Positions 15,560-22,668 of a DNA stretch of 22,668 nucleotides are shown in pieces. Location: assembly GCA_047638815.1 (NCBI GenBank), contig JBLIMR010000046.1, positions 1-22,668 on the forward strand. Reading direction: 5' to 3'. Within the stretch, counting starts at the first letter, position 1; each line of letters starts with the position of its first letter. The notes below the pieces were generated by a model, which did not search any database, was not told the DNA's origin, and saw only the letters and a list, made by a program, of their open reading frames with translations. The stretch is from JAJRRH01 sp047638815 (GTDB taxonomy: Bacteria; Bacteroidota; Bacteroidia; Flavobacteriales_D; JABDKJ01). Made by a program: the position numbers and the translations under genes.

Positions 15560-16686
15560 TGAGCATTCTCAATATTAATCGTCTTGGGTTTGTTCTCTGT
15601 TTTTTTTTTTCGGGGACAATAATTTCTGCAGCACAAGATCAACAACTAGAAAGTAGGCCATTAATAAAGTTCGTCAATGAATACGTTATTCCTGCAAAAT
15701 TAGAAGTTGAAGAAACTGTTGTTGGTGGCCTTTCTGGTATTGATTTCTACAATGGACAGTATTATGCCATTTGTGATGACGAACAGTTGCCGAGAGTTTA
15801 CATTATGGATATTTCAATAACTGATCAAGGTATTGAGGGCATAACGATAGCGTCCGTGATTCATTTGAGAGATTATGAGAACAGAAATTATACAGGCAAA
15901 CTAATAGATCCAGAAGACATTAGGGTGCATCCACATGATGGAAATCTCGTTTGGGTGAGTGAGGGTAAAGTAAAAAAAGGAGAAGGGCCTAAAATAGTCT
16001 TGTCCAGTATGGATGGAATCGAAAAACAGACCATCACTCTCGACACTTGGAATATACCGGTGGAAAGAAAGAAAGGGTGGGGGCCAAGACATAATAAAAC
16101 ATTAGAAGGTCTATGTTTATCGAATAATGGCCAGTCAATTTGGACAGCGATGGAGATGCCATTAAAGCAAGATGGCAAAAAGCCAAAGTTAAAAGACGGA
16201 AAGTATCCGATACGCATTAGTCAATTCAATAAAGGGGATGGAAAACTTATTTCGCAACATGCTTACATGTTAGATTCCATTGCCCGGCCTAGTCTGGTGC
16301 CCGAAGGTAAAGCCCTCAATGGCTTGACTGCTATATTGACTTATGATAAAATCGGTTTTTTAACGCTAGAGAGATCGTATTCTGAAGGTTATATGGATGG
16401 TGGGAACGAGGTGAAAATATATTTCACAAGCATCGATGAATCTTCTGATATTAAAGATGTCACTTCATTAAAAGAAGTGGAATACACGCCAATGACAAAA
16501 GAACTTCTTTTTGATTTCAGTACGATCAAAGATTCTTTAGTGAATGGTGTGGTTGATAATATTGAAGGCATATGCTTTGGCCCAGATTTACCAAATGGCA
16601 ATAAATCTCTTTTGGTTATCTCAGACGATAACTTTCAAAAGTATGGACCTCAGAAAACTCAGGTTATTTTGTTAGAAATAGAATAG
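15559..16686 (+). CDS. Secreted esterase-like/phytase-like family protein
   Basis: The 375-residue protein begins with a signal peptide (hydrophobic LGFVLCFFFSGTIISAA, cleavage near AAQ) and so is exported. The mature part matches the 'esterase-like activity of phytase' domain: GGLSGIDFYNGQYYAICDD near the start, DPEDIRVHPHDGNLVWVSEG, the segment TLEGLCLSNNGQSIWTAME, and a C-terminal DNIEGICFGP, all typical blade motifs of this beta-propeller-like family. Real substrates are poorly known, and phytase activity is not shown for most members. The start overlaps the transporter stop by one base. The stop lies right at the first base of the direct repeat flanking repeat copy D. Confidence 0.88.
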   Translation: MSILNINRLGFVLCFFFSGTIISAAQDQQLESRPLIKFVNEYVIPAKLEVEETVVGGLSGIDFYNGQYYAICDDEQLPRVYIMDISITDQGIEGITIASVIHLRDYENRNYTGKLIDPEDIRVHPHDGNLVWVSEGKVKKGEGPKIVLSSMDGIEKQTITLDTWNIPVERKKGWGPRHNKTLEGLCLSNNGQSIWTAMEMPLKQDGKKPKLKDGKYPIRISQFNKGDGKLISQHAYMLDSIARPSLVPEGKALNGLTAILTYDKIGFLTLERSYSEGYMDGGNEVKIYFTSIDESSDIKDVTSLKEVEYTPMTKELLFDFSTIKDSLVNGVVDNIEGICFGPDLPNGNKSLLVISDDNFQKYGPQKTQVILLEIE

Positions 16687-16848
16687 TGATTGAGCCTCAT
16701 TCGAAGAGTCATTCTGAAGGAGGAACGAGTGTAAGAATCTGTTGAGACTTTCGGAGTGAGGTCTATTGGTTGTGCCCGATAATTTAGTCACAGATTCTCA
16801 CGCTTCATTGCATTTCGCTCTGAATGACCTTCTGATTGAGCATCATTC
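16687..16848 (-). repeat. Fold-back repeat, copy D (inverted), with 16-bp flanking direct repeats
   Basis: It is a full copy in the opposite orientation: GTCATTCTGAAGGAGGAACG at 16709-16728 on the left and CAGATTCTCACGC to TGAATGACC at 16791-16829 on the right. Read in reverse, the centre has ATCGGGCA as in copy A. It is bracketed by TGATTGAGCCTCATTC (16687-16702) and TGATTGAGCATCATTC (16833-16848), 15 of 16 bases the same. It fills nearly the whole gap between the phytase-like stop and the pdxH promoter. Confidence 0.85.
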
Positions 16849-16874
16849 CCTGCAATCCCAACTAATTTTCCCCT

Positions 16875-16882
16875 TATCTTTG
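16875..16882 (+). promoter_or_regulatory. -7 box for pdxH
   Basis: TATCTTTG is an exact TAnnTTTG match, 17 bases before the pdxH ATG and 26 bases after the repeat's right direct repeat. No TTG was seen at normal -33 spacing. Confidence 0.5.
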
Positions 16883-16899
16883 TAGAGAACAAACAAACC

Positions 16900-17556
16900 A
16901 TGGCAGAAGATTCAATTTCGGAACACATAAAAAACGTCAGAAGAGAATTCAGTGATAGCAGTTTCGATAGGAAAGACATTCATAAGAATCCATTTGTGCA
17001 GTTTAAAGAATGGATGAGTAATGCCATTGATTCAAAAATATTGGATCCATATGCGACATGTTTGTCAACGGTTGATTTGGATGGTGGAGCAGATGCTAGG
17101 ATTGTATATTTGAGAGATATATTGGACGATGGATACGTTTTGTTTACAAATTACAACAGCGCAAAGGGAATTCAGATAGAGAAAAATCCAAAGGTTAGTC
17201 TCAATTTCCTTTGGAATGAACTAAGTCGGCAAGTGAAGATAAAAGGGATTGCTTCTTTAGCGGATAAAAGTATGTCTGATGATTATTTTGCAAAACGACC
17301 AAGGAATAGTCAATTGGGTGCGTGGGCTTCAGAGCAAAGTCAATCCATTGAAAATCGAGAAATTTTAGTGGAAAGATTAAAAGAAATCGAAGAACGCTTC
17401 GAAGGAGGAGAGGTGCCAAGGCCACCTCATTGGGGAGGGATAAAAATAATGCCAACTTATTTTGAGTTTTGGAAAGGTCGAGCTAGCCGATTACATGATC
17501 GATTCGTTTATGAAATCAAAGATGGTGTTTGGGTAATTAATAGATTGTCACCTTGA
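16900..17556 (+). CDS. pdxH: Pyridoxamine 5'-phosphate oxidase
   Basis: PdxH uses FMN and oxygen to turn pyridoxine or pyridoxamine 5'-phosphate into pyridoxal 5'-phosphate, the last step of vitamin B6 synthesis and salvage. The 218-residue protein has the usual length. It shows ARIVYLR (66-72) and the FTNYNSAKG loop (82-90) of the FMN site, ELSRQVKIKG (107-116), and the substrate region FWKGRASRLHDR (190-201), and ends INRLSP, the family's typical Arg-Leu-x-Pro end. The ATG at 16900 follows a good -7 box and matches the expected N-terminus. The following glycosyltransferase gene overlaps its stop codon, so the two are co-transcribed though not functionally related in any obvious way. Confidence 0.96.
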   Translation: MAEDSISEHIKNVRREFSDSSFDRKDIHKNPFVQFKEWMSNAIDSKILDPYATCLSTVDLDGGADARIVYLRDILDDGYVLFTNYNSAKGIQIEKNPKVSLNFLWNELSRQVKIKGIASLADKSMSDDYFAKRPRNSQLGAWASEQSQSIENREILVERLKEIEERFEGGEVPRPPHWGGIKIMPTYFEFWKGRASRLHDRFVYEIKDGVWVINRLSP

Positions 17557-18800
17557 CTTCATATCTTGAAAAAAGAGCTCTTTATCCTGCTCTAATTGAT
17601 GAAGCTCCGATTAGAAATTTATTTAATGTTGTTGTTATTCCTTGCTATAACGAGCCAGATATTCTTGACACAATAAGATCCTTGCAAAAGTGTGAACCTC
17701 CAAAGAGAAGCGTAGAAGTTCTGATCGTTATTAACTCTTCCAAGCAAGAGGAAGAAAGTATTTTACTTCAAAACGAGAGAAGTGTAACGGAGATAAAAAA
17801 CTTTAAAAATGAAAATCCAAATTTATTCTTCGAGATACATGTTCTGCATGTAAAAGATTTAATAAATAAAACTGCCGGAGTTGGTCTTGCAAGGAAGATT
17901 GGCATGGATGAAGCGATCTATCGATTCGATTATGTCGATAAAAAGAACGAGATTGAGACTGTCGGTGTCATTACCTGTCTTGATGCAGATTGTACCGTGG
18001 ACGTTAACTACCTGATCGAGATAGAAAAGAGCTTCTTATCTAATACAAAATGTCCGGGAGCATCCATTAAATATGCGCATGACATTGATAGTGATGAATC
18101 AAATACAAAAGAAATTATCGATTATGAGTTGCACCTCAGATATTATAACCAAGGTTTAAAGTGGTCAGGGTTTCCTTTTGCTTTCCAAACGGTAGGGAGT
18201 TCAATGGTAGTGAGGAGTAATGAATATCAGCGCCAGGGGGGGATGAATAAACGGAAGGCTGGAGAGGATTTTTATTTCTTGCATAAGTTCATACAGCTTG
18301 ATGGATTTCATCATATTGACTCAACAACAGTTCGCCCATCTTCCCGTAGTTCTGATCGAGTACCGTTTGGAACGGGTAGGGCAATGTTGCAAATGAAAGA
18401 AATTGATTTCATGACGTATAAGTTTTCTGCTTTTATTGCATTAAAAGATTTTCTTGATAGATTAGATGAATTATATTCTAATAGGAACGATATTCAAGCC
18501 TTTGTTGAGAGTTTTGAATCTAGCCTGTCGGATTATATTCTGAAGAAGTCAGATTACCTTGAGGATTGGCAGAACATTATGAATAATACGTCATCATTGA
18601 TTAGCTTCAAGAAACGATTCTTTGTATGGATGAATGCTTTTTGGGTAATGAAGTTTCTAAATTATCATAAGATAGAACAGGGTGGTGGGGAGACGCTCGA
18701 AAACGCCAGCAAGCTCTTTGAAATGCTTTCGTCTAATAATGAAGCAATTGAATCTAAGAAGGATCTTTTGGAGTCGTATAGATTATTAGATAGGGAATAA
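17553..18800 (+). CDS. Family 2 glycosyltransferase
   Basis: The 415-residue protein has a GT-A fold start, VVVIPCYNEPDILDTIRSL (about 26-44), and a DxD-like metal site CLDADCTVD in the middle. The acceptor-side acidic motif appears as AGEDFYFLHKF. It has no clear membrane segment, so it is probably cytosolic or peripheral. The frame starts with TTG overlapping the pdxH TGA (TTGA). No earlier or nearby in-frame ATG gives the N-terminal strand, so a TTG start by translational coupling is likely. Donor and acceptor are unknown. A bidirectional terminator follows 2 bases after the stop. Confidence 0.87.
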   Translation: MTSYLEKRALYPALIDEAPIRNLFNVVVIPCYNEPDILDTIRSLQKCEPPKRSVEVLIVINSSKQEEESILLQNERSVTEIKNFKNENPNLFFEIHVLHVKDLINKTAGVGLARKIGMDEAIYRFDYVDKKNEIETVGVITCLDADCTVDVNYLIEIEKSFLSNTKCPGASIKYAHDIDSDESNTKEIIDYELHLRYYNQGLKWSGFPFAFQTVGSSMVVRSNEYQRQGGMNKRKAGEDFYFLHKFIQLDGFHHIDSTTVRPSSRSSDRVPFGTGRAMLQMKEIDFMTYKFSAFIALKDFLDRLDELYSNRNDIQAFVESFESSLSDYILKKSDYLEDWQNIMNNTSSLISFKKRFFVWMNAFWVMKFLNYHKIEQGGGETLENASKLFEMLSSNNEAIESKKDLLESYRLLDRE

Positions 18801-18834
18801 AAAAAGCCGCATCCTATATCTAGAACGCGGCTTT
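18801..18834. terminator. Bidirectional rho-independent terminator
   Basis: AAAGCCGC (18803-18810) pairs perfectly with GCGGCTTT (18827-18834) around a 16-base loop. On the minus strand the stem is followed by seven T, giving a strong terminator for the bTHX gene. On the plus strand it is followed by TAATATTTTAT, which is weaker but adequate for the glycosyltransferase gene. Confidence 0.88.
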
Positions 18835-18853
18835 AATATTTTATATAGAGGTT

Positions 18854-19384
18854 TTATTTCTTTTTACCTCCGTCTAGCTCGTCTTGCAATACTTTTAGCT
18901 CATCCCATTTGCCATCAGCAGCAAGTTGAGATTGTTGAGGCCAAGTATCAGTAACGTGGTTTCCTCTAACACCTGCTATTATTTCTGAAATTTTCTCAGA
19001 GTCAGCTTTTGCTAAATCAGCATAGTTAGCAAGTCCAGCAGCAACCAGTGTTTCCGCTATTTTGGGTCCAATGCCTTCAATTTTCTTTAAATCATCTCCT
19101 TTACTCGATGATTTTTTAGGAGCTGCTTTAGCCGCTGCCTTTGGAGCAGCTTCTTTTATAGGAGCAGCCTCCTTCTTTTTAGGAGCAGCTTTCTTTTTAG
19201 GAGCAGCTTTCTTAGGTTCTTCAGCTTTCTTAGCCTCTTTTGCTGCCGCAGCAGCTATTTGAGCCTCTCTTTCTTCTTTTGTAAGAACTACAACAGCTTC
19301 ATTTCTAGTAAGTCTTGGTCTGCTTACACCGTAAGTCTTTCTCCAAATCTTACCTTTTTTAGTTCTTTTATCGCCTTTTCCCAT
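18854..19384 (-). CDS. bTHX ribosomal protein fused to a basic linker and a helix-hairpin-helix tail
   Basis: The first 24 residues, MGKGDKRTKKGKIWRKTYGV then SRPR, match small-subunit protein bTHX of Thermus and Bacteroidota, normally a stand-alone peptide of about 25-45 residues. Here it continues through an Ala/Lys/Pro-rich linker (about 36-95) into a helix-hairpin-helix domain, DLKKIEGIGPKIAETLVAAG (98-117), and a Trp-containing end, TWPQQSQLAADGKWDELKVL (147-166). That tail is the same kind as the C-terminal extension of ribosomal protein bL21 in many Bacteroidota. The protein probably binds 16S rRNA through its N-terminus, while the tail could bind RNA, DNA or a partner. A good promoter lies about 45 bases upstream and a terminator follows. 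The N-terminal assignment is confident; function of the tail is inference. Confidence 0.85.
   Translation of the reverse strand: MGKGDKRTKKGKIWRKTYGVSRPRLTRNEAVVVLTKEEREAQIAAAAAKEAKKAEEPKKAAPKKKAAPKKKEAAPIKEAAPKAAAKAAPKKSSSKGDDLKKIEGIGPKIAETLVAAGLANYADLAKADSEKISEIIAGVRGNHVTDTWPQQSQLAADGKWDELKVLQDELDGGKKK
19100..19255 (-). repeat. Low-complexity repeat coding the Ala/Lys/Pro linker
   Basis: The plus strand repeats TTAGGAGCAGC-like units several times (for example around 19116, 19159, 19180 and 19198), coding KKAAPKKKAAPKKKEAAP-type sequence. Such repeats change length easily, so linker length probably varies between strains. Confidence 0.7.
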
Positions 19385-19431
19385 TAATTGATTTCTTTGT
19401 TGTTTCTATTTAATTTTTCCTTCAGGGCTGG

Positions 19432-19463
19432 CAAAGATATACAAATTTGTTTATCGAATTCAA
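19432..19463 (-). promoter_or_regulatory. Promoter for the bTHX fusion gene
   Basis: On the minus strand TTG (19461-19463), 21 bases, then TATCTTTG (19432-19439) is a full Bacteroidota promoter. It leaves a leader of about 45 bases. A perfect ACAAATTTGT palindrome lies in the spacer at 19441-19450. Confidence 0.65.
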
Positions 19464-19590
19464 TGGTTTGCGGGATTTATTGAAACATATAATAATTGGG
19501 GAATAATTATAGTGAATTTCTGTGTTTTGAGTGAGTAGTTGGACTTTTCATGGGTGTTGTATTGGCATCTAATTCATGTATGACAATAAT

Positions 19591-19624
19591 TTGATATAAG
19601 AAAATTCAATATTGACTACTTTTG
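19591..19624 (+). promoter_or_regulatory. Promoter for the small conserved protein gene
   Basis: TTG at 19591-19593, a 23-base spacer and TACTTTTG at 19617-19624 give a full match. The predicted transcript would start close to 19628, so the ATG at 19629 would be essentially leaderless and the ATG at 19647 is the more likely start. Confidence 0.55.
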
Positions 19625-19646
19625 TATTATGAACAATAGACATATT

Positions 19647-20138
19647 ATGGAGGATCTTAATAAGCAATGGGAAGGATACTCCAATGCTAGTGAAGTTTGG
19701 ATTTTTCAGTCTTCTCTTCAAATTGAAGATGATAAAAAGGCGAACATTGTTAGTGATTCTAGGATATTCGCTTCTCAATGGTCGTCACATGGTGCAGCGC
19801 TTCAAGCGACAGCTTCATTGTTTTATAATCGGTTTTTGATATTTATTGTTAATGGTAATGAAGGACCAAGTGGATGTAGTAAGGATAGTCTAACGCATTT
19901 TGTCCAATCATTAGGGAACCGTCATGAAATTGATTTCTTTAATAGAATGCAGGTTCTATATAGAAATAGTCATGAGAAGTTGATTGAAATGCACTTGAAT
20001 GATATGAAGGCGATGTACGAAAGAAATGTAATCACAGATAATACCACAGTATATAATAACCTGGTGAAAAACAAATATGATCTATTAAACAATTGGGAAG
20101 TACCAGTAAAGGATAGTTGGCACAATCAATTCATTTAG
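19647..20138 (+). CDS. Conserved Bacteroidota protein, often mislabelled 'ABC transporter ATPase'
   Basis: The 163-residue protein resembles a conserved small family in Flavobacteriia and relatives. Shared features are EVWIFQS near the N-terminus, FASQWSSHGAALQATASLFYNRFLI (written here as two parts: FASQWSSHGAALQA and LFYNRFLI), GCSKDSLTHFVQSL, and the end NWEVPVKDSWHNQF. Family members are commonly labelled ABC transporter ATPase, but there is no Walker A, Walker B or signature motif here, so that label is not supported. No signal peptide or membrane segment is seen. An alternative start at 19629 adds six residues. It is convergent, with one base between, with the secreted protein gene. Function is unknown. 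Confidence 0.75.
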   Translation: MEDLNKQWEGYSNASEVWIFQSSLQIEDDKKANIVSDSRIFASQWSSHGAALQATASLFYNRFLIFIVNGNEGPSGCSKDSLTHFVQSLGNRHEIDFFNRMQVLYRNSHEKLIEMHLNDMKAMYERNVITDNTTVYNNLVKNKYDLLNNWEVPVKDSWHNQFI

Positions 20139-20139
20139 G

Positions 20140-22668
20140 TTATCGAAAAATCTTAAGGGTCCCTGTTTTCAGCACTGTATCAGTACTGCCATCAAATTTT
20201 ATACGCATCAACCAAGTGTATAATCCGTCAGTGGTATAGTTTTCTGTATAACCTTTGAATGATCCGTTCCATTTCTCAAGAGGATCTGAAGTCTCATATA
20301 CAATGTGGCCCAAACGGTCATAGAGTATGAATTCATAAAAGTTTATTATGGGAGAACCTTCTATTACTGGAAAAAATAATTCGTTTAGACCGTCTTCATC
20401 TGGAGTGAAGGCCCCAGGCACATAGATTGTTTCATCAGGAGAAATTCTTATGATCTTTGAAATTGTGTCAGAACATGATGGTGTTGCAGTTACAAGTGTC
20501 ACCGCTATTAGTCCAACAGCCTCAAATTCAAACACCGGATCTTGTTCATTCGAAATAAATTCACCGCCTAGATCCCAAGTGAAATTAGATCCACCATCAC
20601 TTAAATTAGAAAAAGCTACAACTGGATATATACTTGTGATTTCATTTGGCAGGTAGCTGAAGTCTGCTACTGGAATATGAGCAGAAACAATTGCTCCAAC
20701 AGCAAGTAAGGTGTCTGTACAGCCAAGATCATTCGTTGCAACTAGTTGCACATCATAAAGACTATCAACTCGATGGCTTGGGTTACTAAAACAGACTGCA
20801 GGATTTTGTAAAGATGATGAAGCTCCATTTGAAAATTCCCAATTCCATTGTACAATATTTCCAGAATTTGTCGAAGAGAATTCAGAAAACTGTACGCAAT
20901 GAGGTGAGCAACCAGCAAAATCATCTGCGTTAAAATTGGCAGTAACCTCACTAACGGTTACAATTTCAGTAAATGTATCAAAACAGCCTTCATCAGATGT
21001 TGCTGTGATAGTTACATTATAATCACCACCAACGGCATAGTCATGTGTCGGATTGGTTATATTGCCTTCTGTATTGGTGTCGCCATAGTCCCATCCAATG
21101 AAAGCAATATTACCTAATGAAATTGTGCTTTCATCAAAAAATTCTACTGGACCTTGATCTTCACATGCCGGGGAATTACTAAAATGGGCTACTGGATGGG
21201 CAAATGTAGTAACCGTAATTGTTGTGTCATCTGAACATCCATTAGCTGTTGATATGGTAAGTGTAACATCGTAATCTAATGTGTCGGGGAATTGATGTGT
21301 TGGATCTTGCAGTATTGACATGCCTGTTCCTCCGAAGTCCCATATGAAACCTGCTAAGCCTGAGCCATTAACGCCAGGAACTGATAGATCTGTAAAACTA
21401 AGGGGTAGATTAAAACAATCTGGAGTATAGCCAAAACTTGCCACAGGGGGACCTTCAATAGCAATCGAAAAAGAAGAATCTGATTGACAACCAATATCAC
21501 TAAATGCAGATATTGTGACATTGAAATTGCCAGGTGTAGGGAAATTTTCAGTTGCGACATCCGTGGGGTAATTGTTTACAGAAAAACTCCAATTTGTGCT
21601 ATCTATCGTGCCGCTGGCTATAACAGAGGTGCTGGTGAAGGTTACATCATCCGGGGGACAAAGATCAGATAAGGTATAAGTAAGAGTAGGATAGTCATTA
21701 TCCAAAACATCAAGGAATGTGAAGACACATCCAGTCAATGGAAATATAGCCAAAGTATAATTTCCAGCACCTAGTCCTAGATTAGAAACATCAATATCAT
21801 CAGTTGTTTGTAAGGGTATTGAAACACCATTAAAATACCATTGTGTAGTTGGATCTGGCACCGTTGAGGAAATCATGCTGTTGTCTAAACACAATTCTCC
21901 AGTTAGAGATAATGCTGTTCCGAAGGATGCTTCAAGGTTAAGGATCATATTATCCACGAAGAAATACGGTAAGTCGTTGGCGTTAATATAGTCAAATGGC
22001 AGCGCGGTTGGTGGTCCGAAAGCAATCATTGAATAATTATCATTCGCTGTGAAAAGCATTGATTCATCGGTCCAGAAGGCATTTGGCGAATAGGAAACGA
22101 ATCCAATAACCTCCCATGTGCTTGCTGGTGCAGGAGGAACTATTCCAGTGGTTGTTGCGATTGGGAAATTTGCATTCGAGAGATTTCCATAAAGAGTAAT
22201 ATTAATACTAGAAACCAATGGTGGTCCTACAGAGTTTTGAATAGTGCCATCCAAGTGCGCTGCAGCCATATTAAAATCCAATCGATAATCTTCGCCAGCA
22301 GTAAGTGGTGTGGTTAATTCAGCACCGATAAATTCTAAGAAACCATTCGAAGCTGCAAATCCAGCAACACCATTCCCATCCGGTAATGGCATAGGTGCGA
22401 TATTCGCAAATGGATGACAAGTATTAAAATAATCTGGCCCAGCATTGGTCATTTGATTCCAAGATGTCGCTTCATTCATTTGTTGCGGTACAGATGGACA
22501 AATGTTAAATGTTTCAAACGATGGATTTGGAATCAAAGATGTGACCATGCCAATTTGTGTTGAAAAATCACACGGGCAATCCGCAATATCCTGTAAGTCA
22601 ATGAGACCATCAGCATCATTATCAATACCATCAGTGCAGTTGTTCTCTTGCGCGATTACTGACAGCAT
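20140..22668 (-). CDS. Large secreted protein with PKD-like domains and a type IX (type B) sorting domain; N-terminus outside the window
   Basis: The visible 842 residues begin at the window edge inside what looks like the end of a signal peptide (LSVIAQ), so the true start lies beyond 22668. Next is a DGIDNDADGLIDLQD acidic repeat, of the kind found in Bacteroidota surface proteins. A jelly-roll-like region follows (about 40-245, starting NPSFETFNICPS). About five PKD/Ig-like domains come next (roughly 330-405, 408-488, 493-572, 575-662, 666-742), recognisable by WDFG or WDYGD motifs. The last ~95 residues (from VPGAFTPDEDGLNELF, then ILYDRLGHIVYE and W..F.G) are the gliding-motility-associated CHU_C/type B C-terminal domain that directs secretion by the type IX system. 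The protein is probably displayed or released at the surface as an adhesin; that role is inference. Confidence 0.93.
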   Translation of the reverse strand: MLSVIAQENNCTDGIDNDADGLIDLQDIADCPCDFSTQIGMVTSLIPNPSFETFNICPSVPQQMNEATSWNQMTNAGPDYFNTCHPFANIAPMPLPDGNGVAGFAASNGFLEFIGAELTTPLTAGEDYRLDFNMAAAHLDGTIQNSVGPPLVSSINITLYGNLSNANFPIATTTGIVPPAPASTWEVIGFVSYSPNAFWTDESMLFTANDNYSMIAFGPPTALPFDYINANDLPYFFVDNMILNLEASFGTALSLTGELCLDNSMISSTVPDPTTQWYFNGVSIPLQTTDDIDVSNLGLGAGNYTLAIFPLTGCVFTFLDVLDNDYPTLTYTLSDLCPPDDVTFTSTSVIASGTIDSTNWSFSVNNYPTDVATENFPTPGNFNVTISAFSDIGCQSDSSFSIAIEGPPVASFGYTPDCFNLPLSFTDLSVPGVNGSGLAGFIWDFGGTGMSILQDPTHQFPDTLDYDVTLTISTANGCSDDTTITVTTFAHPVAHFSNSPACEDQGPVEFFDESTISLGNIAFIGWDYGDTNTEGNITNPTHDYAVGGDYNVTITATSDEGCFDTFTEIVTVSEVTANFNADDFAGCSPHCVQFSEFSSTNSGNIVQWNWEFSNGASSSLQNPAVCFSNPSHRVDSLYDVQLVATNDLGCTDTLLAVGAIVSAHIPVADFSYLPNEITSIYPVVAFSNLSDGGSNFTWDLGGEFISNEQDPVFEFEAVGLIAVTLVTATPSCSDTISKIIRISPDETIYVPGAFTPDEDGLNELFFPVIEGSPIINFYEFILYDRLGHIVYETSDPLEKWNGSFKGYTENYTTDGLYTWLMRIKFDGSTDTVLKTGTLKIFR

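Noticed and set aside
19062..19262. Ala/Phe-rich plus-strand ORF that looks like a membrane peptide
   Set aside because: It is the antisense of the Ala/Lys/Pro linker repeat of the bTHX fusion; its hydrophobicity comes from the repeat.
19629..20138. ABC transporter ATPase
   Set aside because: The family is often so named, but no Walker A, Walker B or ABC signature motif is visible.

Overview
The window is an AT-rich stretch of a Bacteroidota chromosome. The evidence is a SusC/SusD pair, a secreted protein with PKD-like domains and a type IX secretion (type B) C-terminal domain, a fused E1 alpha/beta 2-oxoacid dehydrogenase, a bTHX ribosomal protein, and several promoters with the Bacteroidota -7 box TAnnTTTG. 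The genus cannot be told from the sequence. No rRNA, tRNA, phage or CRISPR array was seen.

Left part (1-3440): the end of a parallel beta-helix protein, a DUF4956 membrane protein and a VTC-domain protein run on the plus strand as one probable operon. This set resembles the CotH kinase / VTC / DUF4956 clusters known from other bacteria. It converges on mnmA (tRNA 2-thiouridylase), whose stop codon shares a TTAA with the VTC gene. Next (3475-7823) is a minus-strand SusC/SusD outer-membrane uptake pair with a clear terminator after susD and no enzyme genes beside it.

Middle part (8133-12232): sucC (succinyl-CoA synthetase beta) and a fused branched-chain-type E1 form a central-metabolism operon, which converges on a MiaE-family tRNA hydroxylase. 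From 12301 to 13190 is a non-core region: tandem copies of a ~120-140 bp fold-back repeat surround a small GIY-YIG nuclease gene, then comes a decayed POTRA/Omp85-like gene with a frameshift, a stop and a lost 3' end. A further inverted copy of the repeat lies at 16687-16848.

Right part (13931-22668): an AspT/YidE-type transporter is translationally coupled to a secreted phytase-like esterase. PdxH is followed by an overlapping family-2 glycosyltransferase, ending in a bidirectional terminator. A bTHX ribosomal protein fused to an Ala/Lys/Pro linker and a helix-hairpin-helix tail follows on the minus strand. Then come a small conserved Bacteroidota protein and a large type IX secretion cargo protein that runs off the window's right end.

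The strongest unusual signals are the fold-back repeat family with its embedded GIY-YIG gene, the bTHX-HhH fusion, and the beta-helix/DUF4956/VTC cluster.
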